A stretch of DNA of 64,000 nt from JBEKYD01 sp052148435 (GTDB lineage Bacteria; Acidobacteriota; Terriglobia; Bryobacterales; Bryobacteraceae): positions 62,001 through 126,000 of the forward strand of contig JBKQIF010000098.1 in the NCBI GenBank assembly GCA_052148435.1, written 5' to 3'. The translations under genes were made by a program, and so were the position numbers. Position 1 is the first letter of the stretch. Each line of letters begins with the position of its first letter. The notes beneath the pieces were generated by a model. The model worked only from the letters and a program-made list of their open reading frames with translations, searched no databases and was not told the origin of the DNA. Shown here in pieces: positions 1 to 9,066 of this stretch.

Positions 1-358
1 GTATATGGATCAGGAGGGCTATACTCAAGCCCTGGATGTCGCCCGGACTATGCAAAGCCACGGCCAGCGGTTCTGCTTCTCGAAGACGACGCGGTTTGAG
101 AAGGGCGAGTGGTTTAACGCACCGCGTGTCACTCACCCGTGTTATGAGCGCGGCCACGGCGTGGACGCCAAGGAGACGAGTGAGCGAAACAAGAGGCTGG
201 GGCCGCCAGGGACGCGCTAGTTCATGGCGCCACTGCGAGGTCCCTCGGCACGGACTCTCAGCCTGCCGTGTCCGCACCCATGTGGACATTCCTTCGAGGG
301 CGGCGCAAGGGTCCCGAAGAGTCGGGACGCGGCACGCAAGAGTGCGCGCGCCACGAGG
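1..358. other. Intergenic region with hairpin repeats
   Basis: No convincing gene is seen. The short open frames here have no recognisable motif and overlap a structured repeat at 311-355. This stretch lies downstream of the broken permease gene, whose reading ends at 359 on the minus strand. A weaker hairpin is present near 247-273. Confidence 0.6.
311..355. repeat. Paired hairpin repeat, family A
   Basis: Two adjacent hairpins are seen. The first has arms GTCCCGA and TCGGGAC (311-317 and 322-328) around a loop AGAG. The second starts GGCACGCA at 331, also has loop AGAG, and closes with TGCGCGCGCC. The 25 bases at 331-355 recur exactly at 48983-49007 and, inverted, at 48881-48905. This is one locus of a dispersed family described under findings. 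Confidence 0.8.
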
Positions 359-2748
359 CTACTCCTCCCGCAATGCTGTGAGCGGATCCATTTGCGCGGC
401 GGCGCGGGCGGGCAGGTAGGCGGCCAGGGCGGCGACCAGCGTCAGTACGGCGCAGGCGGCGGTTAGGGTCAATGGGTCGTACGGTTTCAGCCCATATAAT
501 AAGCTCGCCACCAGCCGCGAGCACGCTGTCACCAATACAGCGCCGATGACGAGACCGGTCACGAGCAGGCTCGCAATATCCCGCAGCACGAGGCGTAGCA
601 CCGAACCGCGCGTGGCCCCCATCGCCATGCGGATGCCGATCTCGCCGCGCCGCCGCACTACCGCATACGCCACCACGCCGTATACGCCCACGCTGGCCAG
701 CACCAGCGCCAGCGCCGCGAACCCGGCGGCCAAACCGGCCAGCAAGCGTTCCCGCACGAGCGAGTCTTCCACCTGTGCCGAGAGCAGCCGGAACTCGATC
801 GCGATGCGCGGGTCGGTCTGCTTCGCTACCTCTCTTACGCGCGCGGTCACATCCGCCAGCCTGCCGCTGAATCGCAGCTCATAAGTGCCGGTCACCGGGA
901 AGGGCGCCGGGTTCTGCGCAATCGGCAGGTAGACCGTGGCCGGCGCGGGGTCGCGCAGCCGCCGGTATTTCGCGTTCCGCGCCACTCCCACAATTTCCAC
1001 CGTGTAGGGACCCCCGGCATTCCTGTCGCGGTAGGTCCTTCCCAGCGGATTCACGACGGGGAAAAGCTCGCGCGCAGCGGTTTCATTGGCGATCGCCACC
1101 CTGGGCGAGCCGGCCGTATCCTGCCCGGTAAAGGCGCGGCCGCGCAGCAGGTTCGTGCCGACCGCCCGAAAATATCCGGGCGAGACCAGCCGGCGCCGGC
1201 TACCAACACCATCGAGAGAGCGACCTGCGCCGCCACCAGCGTGCGGCTCAAGCTCCAACCGCCGCGCCGCTCTGTCAGCCCGCGGGAATTCCGCTTGAGG
1301 GCTTCCTGCGGCGACTGCCGGGTGGTGCGCAGCGCGGGAGCAAGGCCGAACAGCGCGCCCGTCAGCACGGCCACGCCCGCCAGAAATGCCAGTACCCGGA
1401 AATCCGGAGTGAGATCGAGAAACGGAAACCGATGCTGCGCGGGAGAGGAGATGGCTCCCACCAGCGCCGCGCTTCCCCATCTCGCGAGCGCTCCGCCTAA
1501 CACCGCGCCGCCGAGCGAAAGCAGAGCCGAGTCGGTCAGAAGCTGGCGAATCAAACGCCCACGGCCCGCGCCCAATGCCAGGCGCACGGCGATCTCGCGC
1601 TGCCGCGCGCCCGACCGCGCCAGCAACTGGTTCGCCAGGTTGGCGCAGGCAATCAGCAACACCAGGCCAACCATTGCCATCAGCATCAGCAACGGCCGCG
1701 AGTAGCCCCGGCGAAGCTCGGACAGGCCACGGGCCGCGCTCTCGAGGCCCAGCACCGCGGGCTTGCCGACGGTGTAATGGAAGCCCGCAATGGGGAACAG
1801 TTCCGTGCTCCATATCGCCAGCCGCCGGGCGGCCTGTGCAGCGCCGATTCCAGGTTTCAAGCGCCCCACCACGGTTAGCCACTTAAACTCCGGCTCGGTT
1901 ATCGGGTTGGGAGCAGCGGCGAACTGGCCGGCAAGACCGAGGGGCACCGCGACATCGAACCCTTCGCCCACGTCCAGGCCGAAGAAGCCCGGCGGAGCGA
2001 CGCCAACGATGGTCAAAGAGCGATGTTCCACGCGAATCGCGCGGCCCACCACGCTCGCGTCGCCGCCGTACCGGCGCCGCCAGAAATCGTACGACAGCAC
2101 TGCCGCGGGAGCCGAATCCGGCCGGTCGTCCGCTGGGCCGAGGGTGCGGCCGAGGCGCGCCGTAACGCCCAGCGTCCGGAAGTAATCGCCGCTTACGTAA
2201 AGTCCGCGCGCGGGAATTTTCTCGCCACCACCCGAAAGGTCGAAGGTTTCGGCGCTATACGCCAACGTGTGAGAGAAAGTATCCTGGCGGTCGCGGAAAC
2301 GCAGCCAGAGGAGGTAATTGAAGGGCTCCCCGTCGGGGAGGGTCACCTGCAACAGCCGCCGAGGCTCTTCGACGGGCAGAGTCTTCAGCAGCAGGGCGTC
2401 GAGCACCGTGAAGATGGCGCAGTTGGCGCCAATACCGAGCGCCAGCGACAGCACCGCCGCCGACGTAAACGCGGGACTCTGGCGCAGAGCGCGCATCCCG
2501 TAACGCAAGTCCTGCAATAAGTCTTCGAGCCAGCGCGTGCCGCGCGCATCGCGGCAAGCTTCCCGCACCGAATCGCCGCCGCCGAAATCGAGCCGCGCCC
2601 GCCGCCGCGCGTCGGCAGCAGACAGGCCCTGACGCCGGTACTTCTCTTCCTGCGGCTCCAGGTGAAACCGCAGCTCCTCGTCGAGCTCCGCTTCCACCGC
2701 GGCACGGCCGAACAAGGCGCGCAGCCGATAGGCCAAGTCACTCCACAT
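359..2748 (-). pseudogene. Broken MacB/FtsX-type permease (acidobacterial orphan permease family)
   Basis: The N-terminal part, read from ATG 2748, has the leader typical of acidobacterial orphan permeases (ELRFHLE, WLEDLLQDLRYG), a first membrane helix and a MacB-like periplasmic domain. It runs through an FtsX core to VLVAGAG near 1187. The C-terminal part (VSPGYFRA to the end at 359) lies in another frame and carries the second FtsX domain. Between them the roughly 100 residues normally linking the first FtsX core to VSPGYF are absent, so this is an out-of-frame internal deletion rather than a one-base slip. The junction is in a GCCGGCGCCGGC palindromic stretch. The first frame would end at 1051 with about 45 off-frame residues. 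An intact relative would be an ABC permease of unknown substrate. Confidence 0.85.
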
Positions 2749-2839
2749 CGCCGTGCTTCCCTTTTGCTTCTACAAGGAGTAGCATAGGCCATCTCTTGTC
2801 GAACCGCAAGGTGTCGTGGCGGTCGCGGTAAGGACAACT

Positions 2840-3439
2840 TCACATCTCCCGCCTTCCCTCCATAGCTTTCGAAATCGTCACTTCGTCGGCGAATTCCAAA
2901 TCGCTGCCCACGGGAACGCCCATGGCGATGCGGGTGACTTTGACGCCCAGCGGTTTGAGCAGCCGGGCCAGATACACGGCAGTGGCCTCACCCTCCACGG
3001 TGGGGTTGGTGGCGACGATCACTTCCTCGATCTCGCCCTGGCCGATCCGTTCCACCAGGCCTTTGATGCGCAGCGATTCCGGCCCGATGCCGCGCAGCGG
3101 CGACAACGCGCCCTGCAGTACGTGATAGCGGCCCCGATACTCGCGCGTGGTCTCGATGCCGATGATGTTATAGGCCTCTTCCACCACGCAAACGGTTTTG
3201 GGGTCGCGATTCGGATCGGCGCAATACGAACAGACGTCGCCATCGGAGATGTTATTGCACTCGCTGCAGAGACCGAGCTTCTCCTTGACGTCGAGGATCG
3301 CCTGAGCGAGGCGCGCGGCATCGTCCTTCGACGCGCGCAGCACGTGGAACGCGAGGCGCTGCGCGGATTTCTGTCCGATTCCGGGCAGGCGTTTGAATTC
3401 GGTGATGAGGCGGGCGAGCGGTTCGGCGAAATCGGGCAT
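2840..3439 (-). CDS. recR: Recombination mediator RecR
   Basis: RecR acts with RecF and RecO to load RecA on gapped DNA. The 199-residue length is normal. Seen in order are the N-terminal helix-hairpin-helix (LPGIGQKSAQRLAFHVL, about 18-34), a four-cysteine zinc finger (C58, C61, C70, C73) and a Toprim domain beginning CVVEEAYNI, with the C-terminal ATNPTVEGEATA motif. It is the last gene of the dnaX-ybaB-recR unit, 12 bases after ybaB, and is probably co-transcribed with it. Confidence 0.97.
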   Translation of the reverse strand: MPDFAEPLARLITEFKRLPGIGQKSAQRLAFHVLRASKDDAARLAQAILDVKEKLGLCSECNNISDGDVCSYCADPNRDPKTVCVVEEAYNIIGIETTREYRGRYHVLQGALSPLRGIGPESLRIKGLVERIGQGEIEEVIVATNPTVEGEATAVYLARLLKPLGVKVTRIAMGVPVGSDLEFADEVTISKAMEGRREM

Positions 3440-3451
3440 GACGCTGGCAGT

Positions 3452-3769
3452 CTAGAGCAAGCCCGGCGGCAAACCCATGCCGCCCAGCATCCCGCCCATT
3501 TTCTGCTGGATCTCGGCGTCGACTTTCTTGACGGCCTCGTTGGCGGCGGCCACGATCATATCTTGCAGCATCTCGACATCGCCGGCGACTTCGGGGTCGA
3601 TCTTGACGCTGAGCATGTTCTTCTGTCCGTCCATGCCCACCGTAACCATGCCGCCGCCGGCGGTGGCCTCCACCTTGATCAGGGCGATCTCCTGCTGCAT
3701 CTTCTCCTGCATCTGCTGCGCCTGGCGCATCATCTGCTGCATATTGCCGGGTAGTTTCACGGATTTCAC
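3452..3769 (-). CDS. ybaB: YbaB/EbfC family nucleoid-associated protein
   Basis: This is a small DNA-binding dimer of 105 residues, normal for the family. The methionine- and glutamine-rich helix at 10-30 (MQQMMRQAQQMQEKMQ) and the following VEATAGGGMVTV segment are diagnostic. Its ATG overlaps the dnaX stop by four bases, which suggests translational coupling. The gene order dnaX-ybaB-recR is widely conserved. The family binds DNA with little sequence specificity; the precise role here cannot be read from sequence. Confidence 0.95.
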   Translation of the reverse strand: MKSVKLPGNMQQMMRQAQQMQEKMQQEIALIKVEATAGGGMVTVGMDGQKNMLSVKIDPEVAGDVEMLQDMIVAAANEAVKKVDAEIQQKMGGMLGGMGLPPGLL

Positions 3770-5472
3770 TCCTTGAGGTTCCGAATGGTGCGGATCTCGC
3801 CGCCGAATACTTCGCGGAAGCGCTGCACTTCGGGATTGGTTAGGGCGCGCCGGGTGGCGTCATCGGCGGCGCCGCTGGACGGCGCCGGTATGGGCGCGGC
3901 AGCCCCGCCCGGCTCGCCGGCGCTGAACTTAACGTTCAGGGGGCGGCCAAATACCTGGCGCACGGCTTCGTTGAAGCCGCGGTCGTTGAAGTAGAGAGCG
4001 TAGGACTTGGCCGCCGCGACATTGAGGTCGCTGCCGGAAACGCTGACGGCAGCGTTTTCCACGGCGTCGGCCAAGTGGGTCAAACCGGCCGCCGTCAGGT
4101 GCGCGTGCAGGCGCGTCCGGGCGTCGCCCGCTGCTTCGGGAGCGCGCGCCGGCGCTTCCACGGAGAGCGGGGCGAGAGCGTTGGCGCCGGAGGATTGCGG
4201 CTCGGGCGGGCGCGATGCGGCCTTCTTAGCGCGATCCAGATCGAATGGCGACAGCGCGCCGCGTACCGGTGCAGGCGGAGCGGATGTCGGCGGAGGCGCG
4301 GTTGCGGACGGACGCGGCGCTTGCGGCACCCGAGCGGCGGGTTCGGAAGACGCCAAGCCGGCCAGGGCGTCCTCAATCTTGATGAGCCTGCCCGCGTGGA
4401 CCAGGCGCACCAGCCCGATTTCCAGATGGAAGCGCGGCTGCAGGGAGAATTGCAGGTCGCGGAAGAGGTCGAGCGAAAGCTGCAAATAGCGGGTCAGGTC
4501 TTCCTCGGAGAATTGAGCGGCAATTTCCGCCATCCGTTCCCGTTCCGAGGGGGACGCAGCCACCAGGCGCGTATCCGAGCCGGCGATGCGCGTCACCAGC
4601 AGGTTGCGGAAGTAGCGCGACAACTCGCGGCTGAAATGCTGGAGGTTTTGTCCCGAACGCTCCAGATCGTCGACCACGTCGAGCATGCGGCGGGGGTCGG
4701 AGGCGACGAGCGCCTGGGAAACCTTGGCCAGGGAATCGATCGAAAACGCGCCCAGCAGCGCGCGCACCTCGGCGGCGACGAGCTTGGAGCCGCAGCAGGC
4801 GATGGCCTGATCGAGCGCGGAGAGGGAATCGCGCACGCTGCCTTCGCCCGCCACGGCCAGCACGGCGAGGGCTTCGGCATCGGCTTCAATGCCTTCCTGG
4901 GAACAGATCCACGCCATACGCGAGGTCAGATCGTCGAAGTCCACCGAGCGAAAACTGAAATGCTGACAGCGCGAGGCGATGGTGGCGGGAATCTTCTGGG
5001 CTTCGGTGGTACACAGCACGAACACAGCCCACTCGGGCGGTTCTTCGATGGTTTTGAGCAGCGCGTTGAAGGCTTCGTTGGTGATCTGGTGCGCCTCGTC
5101 GACGATGAAGATCTTGTAGCGGTCGCGAGCCGGCTGGTAGCGCACGTTTTCGCGCAGTTCGCGCATTTCATTGATGCCGCGGTTGGAAGCCGCGTCGATT
5201 TCGATGACGTCGGGCGAACCGCCGGCGGCGATTTCCTTGCAACTGGCACAAATTCCGCAAGGCGCAGCGGTGGGTCCTTCGATACAGTTCAGGCAGCGGG
5301 CCAGAATCCGCGCAATGGTGGTTTTGCCGGTGCCGCGCTGGCCCGAAAAAATGTAGCCGTGCGCGATCCGTTTCTGCGCGATAGCATTTGCCAGGGTGGT
5401 CTTGACGTGCTCCTGGTTGACCACATCATGGAAGGTTTGCGGCCGGTATTTTCGAGCGATTACCTGATACAT
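3766..5472 (-). CDS. dnaX: DNA polymerase III subunits gamma and tau
   Basis: DnaX is the clamp-loader ATPase of the replisome. The 568 residues show Walker A (GQRGTGKTT, about 44-52), a zinc module with four cysteines (CLNC...CGICASC, about 62-82), the DEAH Walker B box and the SRC arginine finger (SRCQHF). A proline/alanine-rich linker leads to a C-terminal tau-like domain. No A-rich slippery site for the gamma frameshift was noticed. The SRP RNA gene lies just upstream on the same strand, so the two may share transcription. Confidence 0.97.
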   Translation of the reverse strand: MYQVIARKYRPQTFHDVVNQEHVKTTLANAIAQKRIAHGYIFSGQRGTGKTTIARILARCLNCIEGPTAAPCGICASCKEIAAGGSPDVIEIDAASNRGINEMRELRENVRYQPARDRYKIFIVDEAHQITNEAFNALLKTIEEPPEWAVFVLCTTEAQKIPATIASRCQHFSFRSVDFDDLTSRMAWICSQEGIEADAEALAVLAVAGEGSVRDSLSALDQAIACCGSKLVAAEVRALLGAFSIDSLAKVSQALVASDPRRMLDVVDDLERSGQNLQHFSRELSRYFRNLLVTRIAGSDTRLVAASPSERERMAEIAAQFSEEDLTRYLQLSLDLFRDLQFSLQPRFHLEIGLVRLVHAGRLIKIEDALAGLASSEPAARVPQAPRPSATAPPPTSAPPAPVRGALSPFDLDRAKKAASRPPEPQSSGANALAPLSVEAPARAPEAAGDARTRLHAHLTAAGLTHLADAVENAAVSVSGSDLNVAAAKSYALYFNDRGFNEAVRQVFGRPLNVKFSAGEPGGAAAPIPAPSSGAADDATRRALTNPEVQRFREVFGGEIRTIRNLKE

Positions 5473-5485
5473 GGGGCGGGTTTAT

Positions 5486-5596
5486 CTGCCAGGCCCCGGG
5501 TAATCCGCGGCACACGAACCGCACCGCTACCGTTGCTTCCTTCCGGACCTGGCGGGGTTTGCAGCCGTCCATTGCACGGAGCCCGAGACCTGACAA
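5486..5596 (-). ncRNA. ffs: Small bacterial signal recognition particle RNA (4.5S type)
   Basis: On the minus strand the invariant SRP apical sequence AGGTCCGGAAGGAAGC is present (5550 to 5535), closed by CCGCC and GGUAGCGG arms. The ends pair over at least 13 base pairs: 5582-5594 with 5488-5500, including G-U pairs, which fixes the boundaries to within a few bases. About 107-111 nucleotides fits the Alu-less 4.5S form. The RNA binds Ffh for co-translational membrane targeting. Its position immediately before dnaX matches the Bacillus scr-dnaX arrangement. Confidence 0.93.
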
Positions 5597-5602
5597 GACC
5601 TT

Positions 5603-5608
5603 ATCGTA
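5603..5608 (-). promoter_or_regulatory. ffs: Candidate -10 box of the SRP RNA
   Basis: TACGAT on the minus strand ends seven bases before the structurally defined 5' end of the SRP RNA, which is the spacing expected of a sigma-70 -10 element. No good -35 hexamer is visible 17 bases further upstream. Confidence 0.5.
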
Positions 5609-5639
5609 GCATGGGGACAATCCGGGTCTGCCGGGCGAT

Positions 5640-5670
5640 GACAGGCCACAAAAAGCGATGGTCTGTCCTA
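5640..5670. repeat. Hairpin repeat, family B copy 1
   Basis: A dispersed repeat with the core GACAGGCCACAAAAAGCGAT followed by GGTCTGTCC. Close copies lie at 49048-49079, 55884-55915 and, inverted, 55811-55842. The stem is (C)AGGCC/GGTCTG with wobble pairs. A degraded inverted partner may lie at 5611-5632. The repeat sits between the SRP RNA gene and the end of the GGDEF-like gene. Confidence 0.75.
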
Positions 5671-5681
5671 CCGAGTCCCAC

Positions 5682-6695
5682 TCAGGCGGGTATGCGCTTT
5701 CCGCCATTGCCGGCTGTTTGCGTTTGGGTAAAGTCGCCGATGGAGGCAATCAGCAATTGCGGATCGGGCAGACATTGGAAGATAGACCAACGAGCCGCAA
5801 TCGGGAGCAGAATGGCCCTCTTCGCGCTGGAAACGGTATGTTCCAACGGTTCGTCGACCAGGCGGGCAATCTCGCCCCGGACAATCTCCACCCTACCTCG
5901 CCGCTCGAGCACGGCGGCCAGGGTCGGGCCGGTCCAGCGGAAAAGCGGATCGGCTTCCGGCAGCCGCTGGCGGAGAAAGTCGGCGTAGTGGCGCAGGACG
6001 TCATCACCCACTTCGTATCCGAATCGCAGGCTGATGGTTTGGACGCGATCCACACAAAACATGGCCACAAAATGATCGGCCGGGCTTTGGCACGCACGCT
6101 CGATTGCCTCCTCCGCCGTCTTGCGCGGAGCCAATCCGGTCACGGGATCGTTCCGGTTCGCCTGCGATTCCCCTTGCGCCCGATCGAGCTGCCGGCTGAG
6201 GCTCTCCACGGCTTTCTCGGTCTGGGCGCGCTGTCGTTCGGTCTCGGTGCGAATCGCCCCCAGGCATTCCGACAGGCGCTGCCGTACCTGCCGCACGTCC
6301 TCCAGCACACTGGCCGAAACCAGGTTCTCCTCGATTTCACGCAGGTGCGACGCATTCTCTTTCCCGGCAGCCGCCAGCGTACTGATCGCCGACATAAGCA
6401 TTCGAGCCATGGCCCGGAATTCCGCCCCGGGCATTTGCAGATACTCGACTGTACGCTGGTTATAGTCGTCCAACATCTTCAGCGCCGCCCCTGCCAGGCC
6501 GATCACGTCGGCGGCGGGCATCTCCTCGTCAAAGTGCGCGGCCAGGGCGTTCAAGCTGTCGCAGAAACGCGTGTATTCTGTGGGTCGCCCTTCGACGGCG
6601 TGCAGGCCCATGCCCTGCAACAGCAAGCCCACCGCGCGGCGAAGTACGGCTTCCCGGTTGGGATCGTATTGAAGATAGTCCTTGAGTGAAATCAC
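5682..6695 (-). CDS. Degenerate GGDEF-domain protein
   Basis: This 337-residue protein has a helical N-terminal region of about 170 residues with a likely coiled coil (near 115-175), then a GGDEF-like fold. The fold starts at DPVTGLAPRKTAEEAIERA (about 183) and continues with FGYEVGDDVLRHYADFLRQRL, the helix normally preceding the active site. The catalytic GG(D/E)EF itself is replaced by a WTGPTLAAVLE segment, so diguanylate cyclase activity is unlikely. It could be a c-di-GMP or GTP receptor, or a scaffold. No membrane segment is seen. It precedes the SRP RNA gene on the same strand but is separated from it by a repeat. Confidence 0.75.
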   Translation of the reverse strand: MISLKDYLQYDPNREAVLRRAVGLLLQGMGLHAVEGRPTEYTRFCDSLNALAAHFDEEMPAADVIGLAGAALKMLDDYNQRTVEYLQMPGAEFRAMARMLMSAISTLAAAGKENASHLREIEENLVSASVLEDVRQVRQRLSECLGAIRTETERQRAQTEKAVESLSRQLDRAQGESQANRNDPVTGLAPRKTAEEAIERACQSPADHFVAMFCVDRVQTISLRFGYEVGDDVLRHYADFLRQRLPEADPLFRWTGPTLAAVLERRGRVEIVRGEIARLVDEPLEHTVSSAKRAILLPIAARWSIFQCLPDPQLLIASIGDFTQTQTAGNGGKRIPA

Positions 6696-6955
6696 GCTCT
6701 CTAAACACGACAGCCTTTGGCAAAAGGGCGATCGGCCTTACAGACTTAAGGATCGGCCGGGAGCCGGAGAAACTTTAGCGGTGATCTCCCCCGGCGCCGC
6801 GGGCTTTACCAAACTACTTGACGGTATCGCCGGCTCGCAGAAGTGCCTGCCGCCAGTGTCCTGCCGGAGATTACCCGCGGGTAGTCGGGCAGCGTTTACC
6901 GATATGCCGCTCCGGTCGGATCGCGGCCCACGCGGAAATAGCGGGCACCGGCCCG

Positions 6956-7951
6956 CTACCCCATCGCCCCTTCCATTTCCGCCGCATCCACGGTCGCCGT
7001 CCCAAGCTTCCCTACCACAATTCCGCTAGCCAGGTTGGCGAGCTCGGCAGCTTCCCGCGGGTCGGCGCCGGCGCACAACCCCAGCGTCAAAAGGGCCATC
7101 GCCGTATCCCCGGCGCCGGAAACGTCGAAGACAGCCTGGGCGCACGCGGGCACGTGGTAGCACGCCTCGCCCGCGCGGAACAGCATCATCCCCTGTTCTC
7201 CCAGCGTGATCACCAGGTTTTGCGGTTGCCAGCGTTCCAGCAGGCGGTTCCCGGCTTCCAGCAAGGCCAGGTCGCGCTCGACCGGTTCCACCGGGTCCGA
7301 AGGCGGCAGGCCGGCGGCGCGGAACGCCTCGCTCCGGTTCGGTTTGACGGCGGTAGCGCCTTTCCATTCGAGCGCGGGATGCGGATGCGGGTCCACCGTC
7401 AGAATCTTGCCGTGATGTCGCGCCGCCGCCAGAATCTCGTCCGCCAGGGCCTGGGTGACAAAACCCTTGTCGTAATCCGACACCACTATCCCATCCACTT
7501 CGCCGGCCGCGCGCCCCAGCGACTCGATCGCCCGCTCCAGGCACGGCCCTTCGGCGGATATGCGGCAGTCCCGATCCACCCGCACCACCTGCTGGTGGCG
7601 CGCGATGATGCGGGTCTTCACGATGGTGGAGTACATCTTATCCTGAATCACTCCGGCCGTGTCCATGCCGGAGTCTTTCAGCAGCGCCAGCAGCCTGTCG
7701 CCAGCCTGATCCTCCCCGGCCGCTCCCAGCACCGCCACGTGGCTGGTGAATTCGCGCAGGTTCCGCGCCACATTGGCCGCTCCGCCCGGATAGTAGGATT
7801 CCGAAGTCACGTCCACCACCGGCACCGGAGCCTCGGGCGAGATTCGGGATACCTTCCCCCAAATGAACTCGTCCAGCATCAGATCCCCCACCACCAGCAG
7901 GCGCAGGTCTCGGAATCGGGCGGCGATTTCGCCAAATCGTTTCTTGTCCAT
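6956..7951 (-). CDS. hldA: D-glycero-beta-D-manno-heptose 7-phosphate kinase (RfaE domain I type)
   Basis: A PfkB-family sugar kinase of 331 residues, matching the N-terminal kinase half of HldE without the nucleotidyltransferase half. Visible motifs are VVGDLMLDEF, ISPEAPVPV, the sugar-binding GGAANVARN and the ATP/anion-hole signature DVSGAGDT. The family makes heptose 1,7-bisphosphate for the lipopolysaccharide inner core. ATG 7951 is chosen because GGGGAAG lies about nine bases upstream; a GTG at 7957 would overlap the upstream stop. The TIGR03790-type gene ends two bases upstream, so they are probably an operon. A degenerate nucleotidyltransferase-like gene lies far away at 54149-54517. 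Confidence 0.88.
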   Translation of the reverse strand: MDKKRFGEIAARFRDLRLLVVGDLMLDEFIWGKVSRISPEAPVPVVDVTSESYYPGGAANVARNLREFTSHVAVLGAAGEDQAGDRLLALLKDSGMDTAGVIQDKMYSTIVKTRIIARHQQVVRVDRDCRISAEGPCLERAIESLGRAAGEVDGIVVSDYDKGFVTQALADEILAAARHHGKILTVDPHPHPALEWKGATAVKPNRSEAFRAAGLPPSDPVEPVERDLALLEAGNRLLERWQPQNLVITLGEQGMMLFRAGEACYHVPACAQAVFDVSGAGDTAMALLTLGLCAGADPREAAELANLASGIVVGKLGTATVDAAEMEGAMG

Positions 7952-7953
7952 TC

Positions 7954-9066
7954 TCACGGCTTCCCCAGCGAGCAGAGCGGATCTCCCAACAACACTCCCT
8001 GCCAGCTCAAAAACGCGATCGACATGTAATAGCTCTCGGCCAGGTTTCGCCCTTGGTAATAGGCCGGCAGCAGGTAATCCGGCCGCGCGCAGCCTCCCAG
8101 GTACGGCTCATACGTATTGCCGGTAACGGCGGTCGCGCCTTCGGAAATATAATCCGCGCTCAGGCTCTGCGGCGTGCCCGCGAAAAAGTGCGCCCGGTCC
8201 TCCCAGGTGGTCGGCAGCCATCCCGCCGGCGGCCGCTGGAAGGTGCGCGCATTGGTCGAAACATATTCGGTAGCCACCGCGCCCGCGAGCCAGGAGTAGC
8301 CCAGCAGGCGCGCGATCCGCCCGTCGTTCGTTCCCCAACTGGCATAGCCGATAACATCTTTAACATGTAGCGGCTGGCCGGTGGTTTCGTCCAGCAACAC
8401 CCGGTCGCGCGGCAGCAGCATGGCGGCGTTGCGCAGCCAGTTGTTTCCCTCGGCGCTATTGGGACCGCTCAGGTCGATCACGAACTTTCCCCGGTTGCGT
8501 GCCGCCAGCGCGCGGTCGATCATCGCCTTAACGTCCTCTACCGAGAACGCCGCCAGGCGGGTCACCATGTAGATGGGCACGCCGGGATGGCGAAACGGCA
8601 TATCGCGCTTCATGAAGAACGGGTTCCTGACCCCTCCAGCGCGCCCCACTTCGGCCCCGTGCATCTTGTCGTAAAGCAGGCTCAGCTCGGAATCCACCGA
8701 AGCGTGCTCGGCCGTCTGAATCGACCCGCCGCTCCCATCCACCTTCAACGGCACGCCCTTGGTCAGCACGATGTACAGGATTTTCTCCTCCAGTCCGCCC
8801 TCCTGGAGGCAGCGGGCAATCGGCTCTTCCACCTCGCGCACATAAGTCCCCCATTGGATTTCTTCGTCCGAGGTAGTATCCAGGTAACATACGTTGTTCA
8901 CCGGCACCGCCCGGCGAGGCCGGTAGTAATTGCCGATCGCCCGCGACTCGCCGTCGCGGCGGTTCACCACCACCAGCACGTTCGCCCCGCTTTGCGCCAA
9001 TAGCCCCGAGACCGCCAAAAACATCCACAGCCAGAAGCCCGGGTTGACCAAACCAGCGCCCACCAT
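7954..9066 (-). CDS. TIGR03790-family exported protein of unknown function
   Basis: The 370-residue product begins with a hydrophobic signal-like segment (FWLWMFLAVSGLLAQSGA, about 11-28). It then shows NVLVVVNRRDGESRAIGNYY, YIVLTKGVPLKV, RLAAFSVEDVKAMIDRAL and a C-terminal half with DEYVST-like and AYYQGRNLAESYY segments, which I recognise as the TIGR03790 family. Its biochemical function is not known to me. It is translationally close to the heptose kinase gene, which hints at an envelope role, but that is inference. A GATAAT hexamer ends five bases before the ATG. Confidence 0.72.
   Translation of the reverse strand: MVGAGLVNPGFWLWMFLAVSGLLAQSGANVLVVVNRRDGESRAIGNYYRPRRAVPVNNVCYLDTTSDEEIQWGTYVREVEEPIARCLQEGGLEEKILYIVLTKGVPLKVDGSGGSIQTAEHASVDSELSLLYDKMHGAEVGRAGGVRNPFFMKRDMPFRHPGVPIYMVTRLAAFSVEDVKAMIDRALAARNRGKFVIDLSGPNSAEGNNWLRNAAMLLPRDRVLLDETTGQPLHVKDVIGYASWGTNDGRIARLLGYSWLAGAVATEYVSTNARTFQRPPAGWLPTTWEDRAHFFAGTPQSLSADYISEGATAVTGNTYEPYLGGCARPDYLLPAYYQGRNLAESYYMSIAFLSWQGVLLGDPLCSLGKP

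Noticed and set aside
1051..1882. Programmed frameshift in the permease gene
   Set aside because: The missing segment between the two halves is about 100 residues, so a one-base recoding event cannot restore the protein.
3766..5472. A slippery site for dnaX frameshifting to make gamma
   Set aside because: No A-rich heptamer of the E. coli type was seen in the linker region. Gamma formation cannot be inferred.
4075..5988. A 637-codon plus-strand frame opposite dnaX and the SRP RNA
   Set aside because: It is antisense to dnaX and crosses the SRP RNA and a repeat. Its composition is low-complexity Gly/Arg/His and it shows no domain.
6696..6955. Riboswitch-like structure between the GGDEF-like and heptose kinase genes
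   Set aside because: GATCGGCC repeats and GGGAG/CTCCC can pair, but no core sequence of a known riboswitch class was found and covariation could not be tested.
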